A stretch of 56,928 bases of DNA from the IMG/VR virus record IMGVR_UViG_3300026097_000028, positions 1-56,928 of that record. One strand, 5' to 3'. The notes below the pieces were generated by a model. It worked only from the letters and a program-made list of their open reading frames with translations, had not been told where the DNA came from and made no database searches. This stretch comes from a virus. A program made the translations under genes and the position numbers. Positions within the stretch are counted from its first letter, which is position 1. Each line of letters begins with the position of its first letter. Of this stretch, positions 33,753 through 44,100 are shown one piece after another.

Positions 33753-36700
33753 ATGGCAGCAATATTAAAATTAAGGAGAGGTACATCTACTCCCACCCTT
33801 GTAGAATCTGAGTTATTTTTTAACCAAAGCGATACTACACTAGAAGTAGGTACATCTTTAACAAATATAACATTAGTAAAAATAGGTGAAAACTCGGGTA
33901 GTATTTCATTTAGCGGTGATATCACCGCATCTAACTTATCACTAAGTGGTAATGCCAATATTAGTGGTAATGTGACCCTTGGTGGTAGTATTTATCTTGG
34001 AGATGGTGATTCGACTGATGAGATTATAGTAAATGCATCTTTAAGTGGTTCTTTAGTACCAGATACTGATGCATTATATGATTTGGGTTCAACTAGTTTT
34101 AGGTATAATAATTTACATGTAGTATCTGCTTCTATTGAAAACTTAATGGTTGGTGGTAGTGGTATTCTTTCTTCTTCTCAACAAATAACTGATTATAATA
34201 TATTCCTTGAAATTAATGGTGATAATGTAGTTAGTGGTTCTTCTCAAATTAATGTAAATAACACACAAAACTTTACTCCATTCTCATCTTCAGTAGATAT
34301 GAGATTGTTTCAGTTAGAAGGATTTAGTTCTTCATTAGATAGTATATATGCAACCGAAGATGAGTTAAATACTGCAACTCAATCTTTATCTGCGTCTATT
34401 ACTATTACCAATGATGAACAAGATGTTCGTTTGGATAATATAGAAACGTTTACCGCATCGCTTGATGTAACTTATGAAGAAATTGCTTCTTCAACGCATA
34501 CATTAGTTAGTGGTTCTTCACAAGTTGATTTAAATGATACACAAAACTTTACTCCATTCTCATCTTCAGTAGATACTCGTTTAGATAAGGTAGAATTTAC
34601 AAGTTCTTTGAATGAAACAAATATAACTGAATTATTTTTTACTACATCTAACCACGAAAGTAGAGTAGTTGATTTAGAATTAACAGGTTCAGACCACGAA
34701 GATAGAATTGATTTATTAGAATCATTCTCATCCTCATTGGATAATACTTTTGTAACTGAAACAGAATTGAATGATGCAACTTCTTCTTTATCTGCATCAT
34801 TAACCGAAACCGATGTTGATTTTGAAAGTAGAATTGATACTTTAGAAACAACTTTTAGTTCTTCAGTAGATTCAAGATTAACTGCACAAGAATTATTTTC
34901 AGAATCATTAGATAGTACATTCCTAAATACCAATGGTGATAATGTTATAAGTGGTTCAGACCAAGTAACTTCTTCATTAGATTTAAGATATTTAGAAATC
35001 AATGGTGATAATGTTATAAGTGGTTCAGACCAAGTAACTTCTTCATTAGATTTAAGATATGAAGAAAAGGCATCTGCTACTCATACTTTAATTAGTGGTT
35101 CAACTCAATTTACAAATGGAAGTGGAATACTTTCTTCTTCAAACGAAAACTTTACAACTTTCTCATCTTCAATTGATGATAGAGTTAATATAATTGAAAC
35201 AACTTTCTCAACTTCGGTAGATTTGAGATTAGATGAGATAGAAACAACTTTCTCAACTTCGGTAGATGACCAACTTACACAGATACATGCATATACTTCA
35301 TCACTTAAAACTTCAATTGATGTAAGTGGTACTGATTTAATTGTATTAGGAAACTTAACTGTTCAAGGAACTCAAACATCTTTGAATACTACTGAAACCT
35401 TTATTGAAGATAAAACTCTAACAATAGCAAGTGGTTCAACAACATCAGCAGAAGCAGATGGTGCAGGTATTATCATTGATGGTGCAAACAAATCAATTGT
35501 ATGGAATCATACAGAGCAAGTATTTGAATTAAATACGAAAGTATCTTCATCTGTTGGTTTCAAAGGTGATGGTTCTGAGTTAGAAAACGTAACTGCAGTT
35601 GATGTAGAATATCTTAATGTATTAAACAAACCAACATTAGTTAGTGGTTCTTCACAAATTTCATACCCACTAATTTCTAACATACCAAGTGGAATTGTAA
35701 GTGGTTCATCTCAAGTAAACGCAGATTCAATTACTAACTTTGATTCCAATGTAAAAGATAAAATGAATCTTGATAATGTAATATCAGGTTCATCTCAAAT
35801 ACTTAATGGTAGTGGTATTCTTTCATCTTCTAACGAAAACTTTACTACCTTTTCAAGTTCAGTAGATAATCGATTAGATACGATAGAAACAACTTTCTCA
35901 TCTTCGGTAGATTCACGATTGGATTTTATTGAAGGAGATTTCTCATCTTCGGTAGATTCACGATTAGAAGCACAAGAAATATTCTCGGCATCATTGGATA
36001 ATGAATTCTTAAACACGAATGGTGATAACGTAGTATCTGGTTCAGAACAAGTAACTTCTTCATTAGATTTAAGATATGAGGAAATTGGTTCATTAACTCA
36101 TACTTTAGTTAGTGGTTCATCTCAGATTGATGTAACTCAAACTAATAACATTGAAACTATTGCAACTACTGGTTCTAATATTTTTATCGGTAACCAAGAA
36201 ATTACAGGTTCAATTAAATCAAGTGGTTCAGTATCATTTGAGGGAATCCCATGGCCATCTATTGGTTCCGAATCTCATATCCTTAAAACCGAACCATATA
36301 CACTAAATTTATTATCTGGTGATAGAATATATGATTACGCTGGAATTGCATTAGAACACTATGAGGAATCCCCTGGTTATTATCATAATTCAATAGCTAT
36401 TTATTCATTTGATAACCATGATACTCCAAGTTATGGTACTGAATTTAATGTAGGTCCATTACGAAATCATATGAGAGTATATCCATCAAGTTCATCTGAA
36501 GTTTTAGATGAATCTCATATGGCTAATATCTCTATTGAAGATTTACAAAATGGTGAAACACGTGGGTTATTTTACGCAGATAATTTACAGATAGGGGTAT
36601 TTAACTCCGAGGCAATTACATTAGGTAATTCATCTTCACATATATACATAAACGGAACTGAACTTGTAACAGATACTCCGATTTCATCATCTAATTTTAT

Positions 36701-39700
36701 ATCGGCATCTTTCTTTATCGGAGATGGTTCTAAATTAGAAAATATTGTAGCATCGGAAATCACATACGAAAATATAACTGGTCTACCAAGTGGAATAGTT
36801 AGTGGTTCTTCACAAATTGATGTAACACAAACAACTAATTATAGTTCAATAAGACAGTATGATAATTCGGATAATACTGCACACTTAAATTCATTGGGTG
36901 TAATTTCTGGTTCAGTTTACTCATCTGATAATCAAGGTATTTTAATCTCAGATATCAATGGAATAGAAACAACAACTGATTTAGGGTTATCAATCACATC
37001 AGAACCAAGTTTTAGTGCAATATCTTTAACTTCATTGGCTGTTGATTTAAGTGAGACTGAATATACTGTATTACTATTGAGTTCATCCAACGAAGTTATT
37101 CAAGGAGAATTAGGTTCTGCTGCATTTTATCACGTATCTAACTCAATAGATGATGGTAACCCATTGGTTCTTGGTAATGCCGGTGCTGTTAAGACTTACG
37201 TAGATGCAAAAATTATTGCTGCATCCGCTGGTGATATTACTGAGGTAAATGCTGGACCTGGACTTGGTGGTGGTTCTACTATTGGAGCTGCAACTTTAAA
37301 TTTAGACACTGGTTCTCAACACTTTATTGAGGGTGTAAATGGTATTGCACCAACTTTACCTGAAGGATTGGTTAGTGGTTCAGACCAAGTAACCCAATCA
37401 TTAGATTTGAGGTATGTAACTAAAGAAGGTGATAATGTAATTAGTGGTTCTCTATTTGTTGAAGATATTGATGATGGACAAGAACGCGTTATATTTGAAG
37501 TTAATAACCGAGAAGCAACTATATTCCAAGTAAATAACGATATCTATGCAACTAATCATGGTGCGGAGATTATAATGAATCTTTCCAATGGATATGGTTT
37601 ACTTGATGGTGATATCACAATTACTGGTGATTTAACTGTAACTGGTACAACTACAACTATCAATACTACTAATTTAAATGTAGAAGATAATGTAATAGAA
37701 CTTAACTATGGTGGTTCTGCTACCAATGGTGGTATTTTAGTAAAAGATACTAATGGTACTCTAACAAGTGGTTCTTTATTGTGGGATAGTACAACTGATT
37801 CTTGGATTGCAGGTCCTTTAGGTTTTGAAACAAGAATCTTAACCACCGCAGATAATGTAATTACTGATTCAAATATTGATTCTAAGATAAAATTAAAATT
37901 AGATAATGATAATGTACATAGTGGTTCTTATTTAGGAACAGCAACTACATCTGATTTAGATGAGGGTATTAATTTATATTATAATGATACTCGTGTAAAG
38001 AATAAGTTAAATAACGATAGTGTTATTTCCGGTTCAACCCAAATTACCAACAATAGTGGTATCCTTTCTTCTTCAAATGAAAACTTTACAGATTTTAGTT
38101 CATCGGTTGATAGTAGATTTGGTGCACTTTCTACTGATTATAATGATTTACAAAATGTTCCAAGTGGAATTGTATCATCATCAACTCAAATATCAAACTT
38201 TAATACTTTCTTAGAAAAAAATAATAATGGTGTAATTAGTGGTTCCGAACAAATTGATGTATATGATATAGATAATTTTATTGTATATTCATCTTCGGTA
38301 GATGCAAGAATTGATTTATTAGAGTCATTCTCATCATCTTTAGATGCAGGATTTGTAACTGAAGCAGAATTAAACACTGCAACTCAATCATTAAAAGAAT
38401 TTGTTGATTTAAAATTAAATAATGATGATGTACATAGTGGTTCTTATTTAGGAACCGCAACTACATCTGATTTAAGTGAAGGTGTTAATTTATATTACAA
38501 TGATAATCGTGTAAAAACTAAATTAGATGCAGATGGTGTAATTAGTGGTTCTACTTTTACCACATTCTCATCTTCGGTAGATGCAAGAATTGATTTATTA
38601 GAATCATTCTCATCATCTTTAGATGCAGGATTTGTAACTGAAGCAGAATTAAACACTGCAACTCAATCATTACAAGATTCTATTGATTTAAAATTAAATA
38701 TAACATCTTATACAACTGATTCTTCATCGTTTGATAGTAGAATTGATTCGTTAGAAGGAGTAACTTCTGAAAACCCACTAACATTTAGTGATACATCTAC
38801 TATTGATTTAACAAGAGTAGGTGATACTATTACCGCAGATGTAATTGGTGGGGTAGTTAGTGGTTCTTCTCAAGTAATTGATATATTGAATTCTTTAAAT
38901 TCATACACATCATCAAATGATACTTTAAATACTACTCAAGATGGTAGATTGGATAGTTTAGAAACATATACTGGTTCAGTTGATTCTTTATATGAAGAAA
39001 AAGCATCCTCTACTCATACATTAGTTAGTGGTTCAACCCAAATTACCAACAATAGTGGTATCCTTTCTTCTTCAAATGAAGATTTCACCACATTCTCATC
39101 TTCAGTAGATACAAGAATTGATTCATTAGAGGGTGATATTCATACCCACGCTAATAAAGCAAACTTAGATACTATAAATCAAGACCTTTCTACAACATCT
39201 AATATAACCTTTGGTGATTTAAATATATTGGGTACCGGTTCATTTGGTACAGATGTAACTATTTATGGTGATTTAACTGTATTGGGTACAGAAACTATAA
39301 TCAATACTACCAACCTTGCTATTCAAGATAATATGATTTATCTAAATAGTGGTTCAATTGTAACTAATCCAGATTTAGGTTGGTCGGGTAACTATAATGA
39401 TGGTGTTTATGCTCACGCTGGTATGTTTAGAGATGCATCTGATAATGGTATCTTTAAAATCTACGATGGATATACTCCTGAACCAGAAGGTGATATTGAT
39501 ACTACACATACTTCATTTAACTTAGCAGATTTACGAGTTAATAACTCATATGTTAATAAAATTGATTTTATGGTTGGTGGAATCTCAAGTGGTTCTATTC
39601 AATCAATTGGAGATGATTTAGGTATTGTATCTAAAGGAGGTATATCACTTGTAACTTCGGGTGGTGGAGATGGTGTATTAATTGATGCAGCTGGTAACAC

Positions 39701-40493
39701 AACTATTTATGGGCAATTAAATTTACAAGAAGCGCCGGCTGCGGGTTCTACTCCATATGCATTAGTATGGGATAATACCGATGGTGGTGTTAAATATAGA
39801 ACACTTGGTTCAAATGCATTTAATTCTACTGATTATTTGTCAGTTAATGGTGATAATGTTATTAGTGGTTCATCTCAAGTAGATGTAACCCAAACAACTA
39901 ATTATAGTTCAATCAATCAATACTCCGATACAAAGGTAAAAACTAAATTAGATGCAGATGGTGTTATAAGTGGTTCGGATTTTACTTCCCCATCACAGGG
40001 AACCTTATCTGCGGTAATCAATGGAAATACTCAAAGTGTTGATTTAGGATTACAAACAACAGATGATGTTTCATTTAACACACTTAATATAGATGGTACA
40101 ACACAATCCACAAATATAACAAGTGGGGCATTAATTGTTGATGGTGGTGTTGGTATTGCAAAAACATTAAATGTGGGTGAAGATATTGTTGCATATGCAT
40201 CTTCAGATAGAAGATTAAAAGATAATATTTTACCAATTTCTAATCCTTTGCAAAAAATTAACTCAATTGGCGGATATAGTTTTGATTGGAATGTAGAAAA
40301 ACAACATATTTATAAAGGTAAAGATTACGGAGTTATTGCTCAAGAAATTGAAGAAATTCTACCAGAATTAGTAGATACTCGAGAAAATGGGTATAAAGCT
40401 GTAAAATACGATAAATTAGTATCACTTTTAATAGAGGGTATTAAGGAGTTATCAACAGAAGTAGAACAACTAAAACAACAAATTAACAAATAG
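33753..40493 (+). CDS. Giant tail fibre (2246 aa) with C-terminal S74 chaperone
   Basis: This is the largest gene in the window. The N-terminus MAAILKLRRGTSTPTLVESE is the attachment-type domain. Most of the chain consists of dozens of units such as NGDNVISGSDQVTSSLDLRY and VDSRLDTIETTFSSSV, giving alternating beta and short coiled-coil segments. A unique insertion lies at about residues 810-985 (bases 36180-36700; SHILKTEPYTLNLLSGDRIY), rich in Tyr, His and Asn, perhaps a receptor-binding or enzyme-like head on the shaft. At the C-terminus an S74 intramolecular chaperone begins at SSDRRLKDNI (base about 40200) with the Ser and Lys of its self-cleavage site; it ends in a coiled coil (LSTEVEQLKQQINK). 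S74 domains trimerise fibres and then cut themselves off. Confidence 0.9.
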   Translation: MAAILKLRRGTSTPTLVESELFFNQSDTTLEVGTSLTNITLVKIGENSGSISFSGDITASNLSLSGNANISGNVTLGGSIYLGDGDSTDEIIVNASLSGSLVPDTDALYDLGSTSFRYNNLHVVSASIENLMVGGSGILSSSQQITDYNIFLEINGDNVVSGSSQINVNNTQNFTPFSSSVDMRLFQLEGFSSSLDSIYATEDELNTATQSLSASITITNDEQDVRLDNIETFTASLDVTYEEIASSTHTLVSGSSQVDLNDTQNFTPFSSSVDTRLDKVEFTSSLNETNITELFFTTSNHESRVVDLELTGSDHEDRIDLLESFSSSLDNTFVTETELNDATSSLSASLTETDVDFESRIDTLETTFSSSVDSRLTAQELFSESLDSTFLNTNGDNVISGSDQVTSSLDLRYLEINGDNVISGSDQVTSSLDLRYEEKASATHTLISGSTQFTNGSGILSSSNENFTTFSSSIDDRVNIIETTFSTSVDLRLDEIETTFSTSVDDQLTQIHAYTSSLKTSIDVSGTDLIVLGNLTVQGTQTSLNTTETFIEDKTLTIASGSTTSAEADGAGIIIDGANKSIVWNHTEQVFELNTKVSSSVGFKGDGSELENVTAVDVEYLNVLNKPTLVSGSSQISYPLISNIPSGIVSGSSQVNADSITNFDSNVKDKMNLDNVISGSSQILNGSGILSSSNENFTTFSSSVDNRLDTIETTFSSSVDSRLDFIEGDFSSSVDSRLEAQEIFSASLDNEFLNTNGDNVVSGSEQVTSSLDLRYEEIGSLTHTLVSGSSQIDVTQTNNIETIATTGSNIFIGNQEITGSIKSSGSVSFEGIPWPSIGSESHILKTEPYTLNLLSGDRIYDYAGIALEHYEESPGYYHNSIAIYSFDNHDTPSYGTEFNVGPLRNHMRVYPSSSSEVLDESHMANISIEDLQNGETRGLFYADNLQIGVFNSEAITLGNSSSHIYINGTELVTDTPISSSNFISASFFIGDGSKLENIVASEITYENITGLPSGIVSGSSQIDVTQTTNYSSIRQYDNSDNTAHLNSLGVISGSVYSSDNQGILISDINGIETTTDLGLSITSEPSFSAISLTSLAVDLSETEYTVLLLSSSNEVIQGELGSAAFYHVSNSIDDGNPLVLGNAGAVKTYVDAKIIAASAGDITEVNAGPGLGGGSTIGAATLNLDTGSQHFIEGVNGIAPTLPEGLVSGSDQVTQSLDLRYVTKEGDNVISGSLFVEDIDDGQERVIFEVNNREATIFQVNNDIYATNHGAEIIMNLSNGYGLLDGDITITGDLTVTGTTTTINTTNLNVEDNVIELNYGGSATNGGILVKDTNGTLTSGSLLWDSTTDSWIAGPLGFETRILTTADNVITDSNIDSKIKLKLDNDNVHSGSYLGTATTSDLDEGINLYYNDTRVKNKLNNDSVISGSTQITNNSGILSSSNENFTDFSSSVDSRFGALSTDYNDLQNVPSGIVSSSTQISNFNTFLEKNNNGVISGSEQIDVYDIDNFIVYSSSVDARIDLLESFSSSLDAGFVTEAELNTATQSLKEFVDLKLNNDDVHSGSYLGTATTSDLSEGVNLYYNDNRVKTKLDADGVISGSTFTTFSSSVDARIDLLESFSSSLDAGFVTEAELNTATQSLQDSIDLKLNITSYTTDSSSFDSRIDSLEGVTSENPLTFSDTSTIDLTRVGDTITADVIGGVVSGSSQVIDILNSLNSYTSSNDTLNTTQDGRLDSLETYTGSVDSLYEEKASSTHTLVSGSTQITNNSGILSSSNEDFTTFSSSVDTRIDSLEGDIHTHANKANLDTINQDLSTTSNITFGDLNILGTGSFGTDVTIYGDLTVLGTETIINTTNLAIQDNMIYLNSGSIVTNPDLGWSGNYNDGVYAHAGMFRDASDNGIFKIYDGYTPEPEGDIDTTHTSFNLADLRVNNSYVNKIDFMVGGISSGSIQSIGDDLGIVSKGGISLVTSGGGDGVLIDAAGNTTIYGQLNLQEAPAAGSTPYALVWDNTDGGVKYRTLGSNAFNSTDYLSVNGDNVISGSSQVDVTQTTNYSSINQYSDTKVKTKLDADGVISGSDFTSPSQGTLSAVINGNTQSVDLGLQTTDDVSFNTLNIDGTTQSTNITSGALIVDGGVGIAKTLNVGEDIVAYASSDRRLKDNILPISNPLQKINSIGGYSFDWNVEKQHIYKGKDYGVIAQEIEEILPELVDTRENGYKAVKYDKLVSLLIEGIKELSTEVEQLKQQINK
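38289..38672 (+). repeat. 105-bp direct repeat in the giant fibre gene
   Basis: Copies at 38289-38393 and 38568-38672 differ at one base. Each encodes SSSVDARIDLLESFSSSL plus DAGFVTEAELNTATQSL. A less exact pair (VHSGSYLGTATTSDL) lies at about 37912 and 38426. Related sequences occur in the fibre gene at 41170 (near 43470 and 43590). Such repeats allow shaft length to change by recombination. Confidence 0.85.
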
Positions 40494-40505
40494 GGAAATA
40501 AGTAA

Positions 40506-41132
40506 ATGGCTCAGATTATCAAATTAAAAAGAAGTCTTGTACAAGGTTCTAAACCAACCACCTCCGATTTATCGGCAGGAGAATTAGCAATTAACGTCTA
40601 TGACGGTAAAGTATTTCTCCGTAAATCAGGTTCGGTAGATGAAGTACAAGAAGTAATTACTAACGATTATAGTGGTAGTATCACCATAGACGGTGCAATT
40701 ACCGCTTCCTTCTTCAAGGGAGATGGTTCGCAATTAACAAACATAACAGTTGACCAGGCTGCTACTATTAAATCATCATTTACAGATTCATCAACTTGGG
40801 TAGTAACTCATAACTTAGATACTAATACTCCGTTAGTTCAGGTGTATGATATAAATGACTACCAAATCATACCACAAACATTAAGAATTACTGATTCAAA
40901 TACAGTAACTATCACATTCCCTACTGTAGAAAGTGGACATGTTGTTGTTGGTAAAGGTGGACACATCGTTAGTGGTTCAATCTCTGCAGAGAACATTGAT
41001 GGATTTGATAACTTAGTAAAAACAAGATTAGATGCTGAAGAAGTAGTAAGTGGTTCAACTCAATTTTTGGGTGATGTTACTGGTACTCCTTTTGCAACTG
41101 TTATAGCTTCCGTTGATGGAGGAGATATTTAA
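40506..41132 (+). CDS. Short fibre/adaptor protein with attachment N-terminus
   Basis: The 208-residue product begins MAQIIKLKRSLVQGSKPTTS, then DLSAGELAINVYDGKVFLRK, the Mtd-type attachment domain with its GELAIN strand. The middle has a domain WVVTHNLDTNTPLVQVYDIN followed by ITFPTVESGHVVVGKGGHIV, repeated in the gene at 45245 (NHNF..., ITFPSVESGIVVVAKGGHII). It ends SVDGGDI. It lies 12 bases after the giant fibre and 37 bases before the next fibre. A connector between fibres is inferred. Confidence 0.65.
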   Translation: MAQIIKLKRSLVQGSKPTTSDLSAGELAINVYDGKVFLRKSGSVDEVQEVITNDYSGSITIDGAITASFFKGDGSQLTNITVDQAATIKSSFTDSSTWVVTHNLDTNTPLVQVYDINDYQIIPQTLRITDSNTVTITFPTVESGHVVVGKGGHIVSGSISAENIDGFDNLVKTRLDAEEVVSGSTQFLGDVTGTPFATVIASVDGGDI

Positions 41133-41169
41133 TAAATTAGTAATAAACAAAAAACAAGGATAAGAAAAA

Positions 41170-44100
41170 ATGATTATACACAGTCCCATAATTTCAGGTT
41201 CGTTAACGTTCGCAGATGGTTCTACTTTTACACTACCCGATGGTGGTAATTATAGTGGTTCTTTTAGTGGTTCAATACAAATCTCAGAAGTTCAATCACA
41301 TTTAATACCAGATACCGCAGTAGCATATGATTTAGGTTCTGAGGCATTCCCATTTAGAGATTTGTACCTAAGTACTGCTTCCATTTGGTTTGGTGATAAA
41401 GGAAAGATGTCTTTTGGTAGCACTTCAACAGGATTCTCTATATCGGATGATGAGGGTATAGCTGTACCATTTGTAGCATCTAAACTTAGTTTAGCACCTG
41501 CTAATTTTGAACCTATTTCATTCACCTCATTTGGTGGAGGATTTTCAGTAGTAAATACACTTACATCAGAACCTGCACCAGCACAATTCTCTAAGTTTAC
41601 TCTTAAACAAACAAGTGCTAGTTCAGGTAGTGTTGCTATACCTTCAAATGGTGGGGTTTCTTTCTTGAATGTGGGTGAATCGCAATGTACTTATTACTTT
41701 GTTGACAACGTATCTCTCTCTGAAAATTTGAATATTTCATATACAGATTGTAATGGTCAACCTCAAACTGCTAGTATAAATGCCAATACAAACAATCATG
41801 AAGTACAGGCACAAGAAGGTAGTATTGTACGAACTGGTGGAAGTGATAATTATAGAATAAAATTAGATAGATATGTAGGTGCAGAAGCATCTCCGATTGA
41901 GGTTGCTAAATTAACTGTAACTGGTTCCGCAGGAGGTGGTACAATTGTATCTACCGATTCTGGTATTAAGATAACAACCCCAGAAGATGAAACCCAACCA
42001 AAAGAATTACAAACTTCGGGATTAACATTAACTAATGATTCTGGTGTTGCTGGAACAAAAGTTACTGCTAATGCTGGAACTGGTCAAGTATCTTTTACTG
42101 ATTTATTTGATAATTCTGTTGGTATTGTAGCTGAACAAGTAACTATACCACCTGCAAGCGGTTCTTCATCAACTACAACAACTGTTATTAGACAAAAAGA
42201 GACTGCCGATGGTGGTGGTGTTTCTTTCTTTGAAGTTGGTAGTTCTCAATGTGCTAGATATAGAATAATAAACCATTCTACACAACAAAATTTATTTTTC
42301 AACTATACTGATTGTGATGGTAACCCTGTATCAAGTGCTCAGATTTTAACATCTACAAGTGATATTGTTACTATGCAAATGGGTTCTTTCCAAAGAACTG
42401 GTGGTGGCAGTGACCATTACGATATTAAATTACTTGATTACGTTAACGCAGATTACGCTGTTGCTGAAATTAAACAATTAGAAATAAGTACGACTGGTTC
42501 TTCTGATAATATTGTTATACGTCTTGATAATGATGTGGTAGATGGTACACCAAAACTAATACTTAATGTAAGTGGCTCTGATGATCCCGCAGAACTTCAA
42601 ACAGGTAATATAATAGTATCTGGTTCAAACGGAACTTCTACAATTACAAATGACTTACCAGGTGAAGGACTCGCTGTAACAGATGCAACTGGTTCTCTTA
42701 CTCCAGTTAAAGCAAAAACATTTGAACTTGAGGACCCTGATAGTGGTGATATAATTACACTTAGTGTATCAAGTGGTTCATTAAACACTACTGCTACTAA
42801 CTCAAGTGGTTCTACTATTGCTAACCCAAAATCTAATTTAAGTGGTTCATTCACGGGTTCATTCGGGTTAACTGGTGATATTACATCAGAAGCTGATTGT
42901 GTAAAAATTGGTACAGAATTAAATCCAATATGCGATATATATGCTACACGTATTACTGGTTCATTAAGTGGTACTGTAAATGGAATTAACATTGTTGATG
43001 TAAAAGCAAATGTTGATGCAATCTTATCTGGCTCTGCTGCTGATAAAGATTCATTCGCAGAGATTGTAAGTTTAATAAACTCAGTAGATACGACTAACGA
43101 CTCGGTATTTGCTGGATTTGTAACTTCTTCAAATGCTGCACAAGGTGTTCAAGATGGTAGGTTAACTGCGTTGGAAGCCGCTAGTGGTTCTATTATATCC
43201 GATTTATCTTCACACGAAGGTAGAACAGATAATCCACACTCTGTTACCGCTACTCAAGTTGGTTTAGGAAATGTAGATAATACATCAGATACTAACAAAC
43301 CAGTTTCAACTGCACAACAAACCGCATTAGATGCTAAATTAAATATTAATGATGATGGTGTAATTAGTGGTTCTTCTCAAGTAGATATTATAAATACAAG
43401 TGGATTTACTGTATTTTCTGGTTCATTAAAAGCAACTGATGATTCACTTACTAATAGAATTGGTGAGTTGGAATCATTCTCTTCTTCATTGGATGCAGGA
43501 TTTGTAACTGAAGCAGAATTAACTTCATTATCATCTTCAATAAAATTTACTACGGATTTTCATGATGGTAGATTAGATGATTTAGAATCATTCTCTTCTT
43601 CATTGGATGCAGGATTTGTAACTGAAGGAGAATTATCGAATCTATCTGGTTCAATTAACTCCACAATTAATGCATTAACTACATCTGATATTGGTGAAGG
43701 TAGTAACTTATACTATACTGATACACGAGTTAAAACTAAATTAGATGCAGATGGTGTAATTAGTGGTTCATCTCAGATAACCATTACAGAATCTCAAATT
43801 TCTGATTTAGTTCATTATACAGATTCTGATGTTAAATTGAAACTAGATGCAGATGGTGTAATTAGTGGTTCATCTCAAATATCTTATGTTGGATTATCAA
43901 ATATCCCAAGTGGAATTGTTAGTGGTTCATCTCAAATTGATATAACTGCAACTACGAACTACTCAACTGTATCTTCTCACATTTCATCTACTTCTAACCC
44001 ACATAGTGTAACTGCTACTCAAGTTGGTTTAGGAAATGTAACAAATGAGAGTAAAACTACAATGTTTAACAACTCTACATTAACCGGAACAACTACCGTT

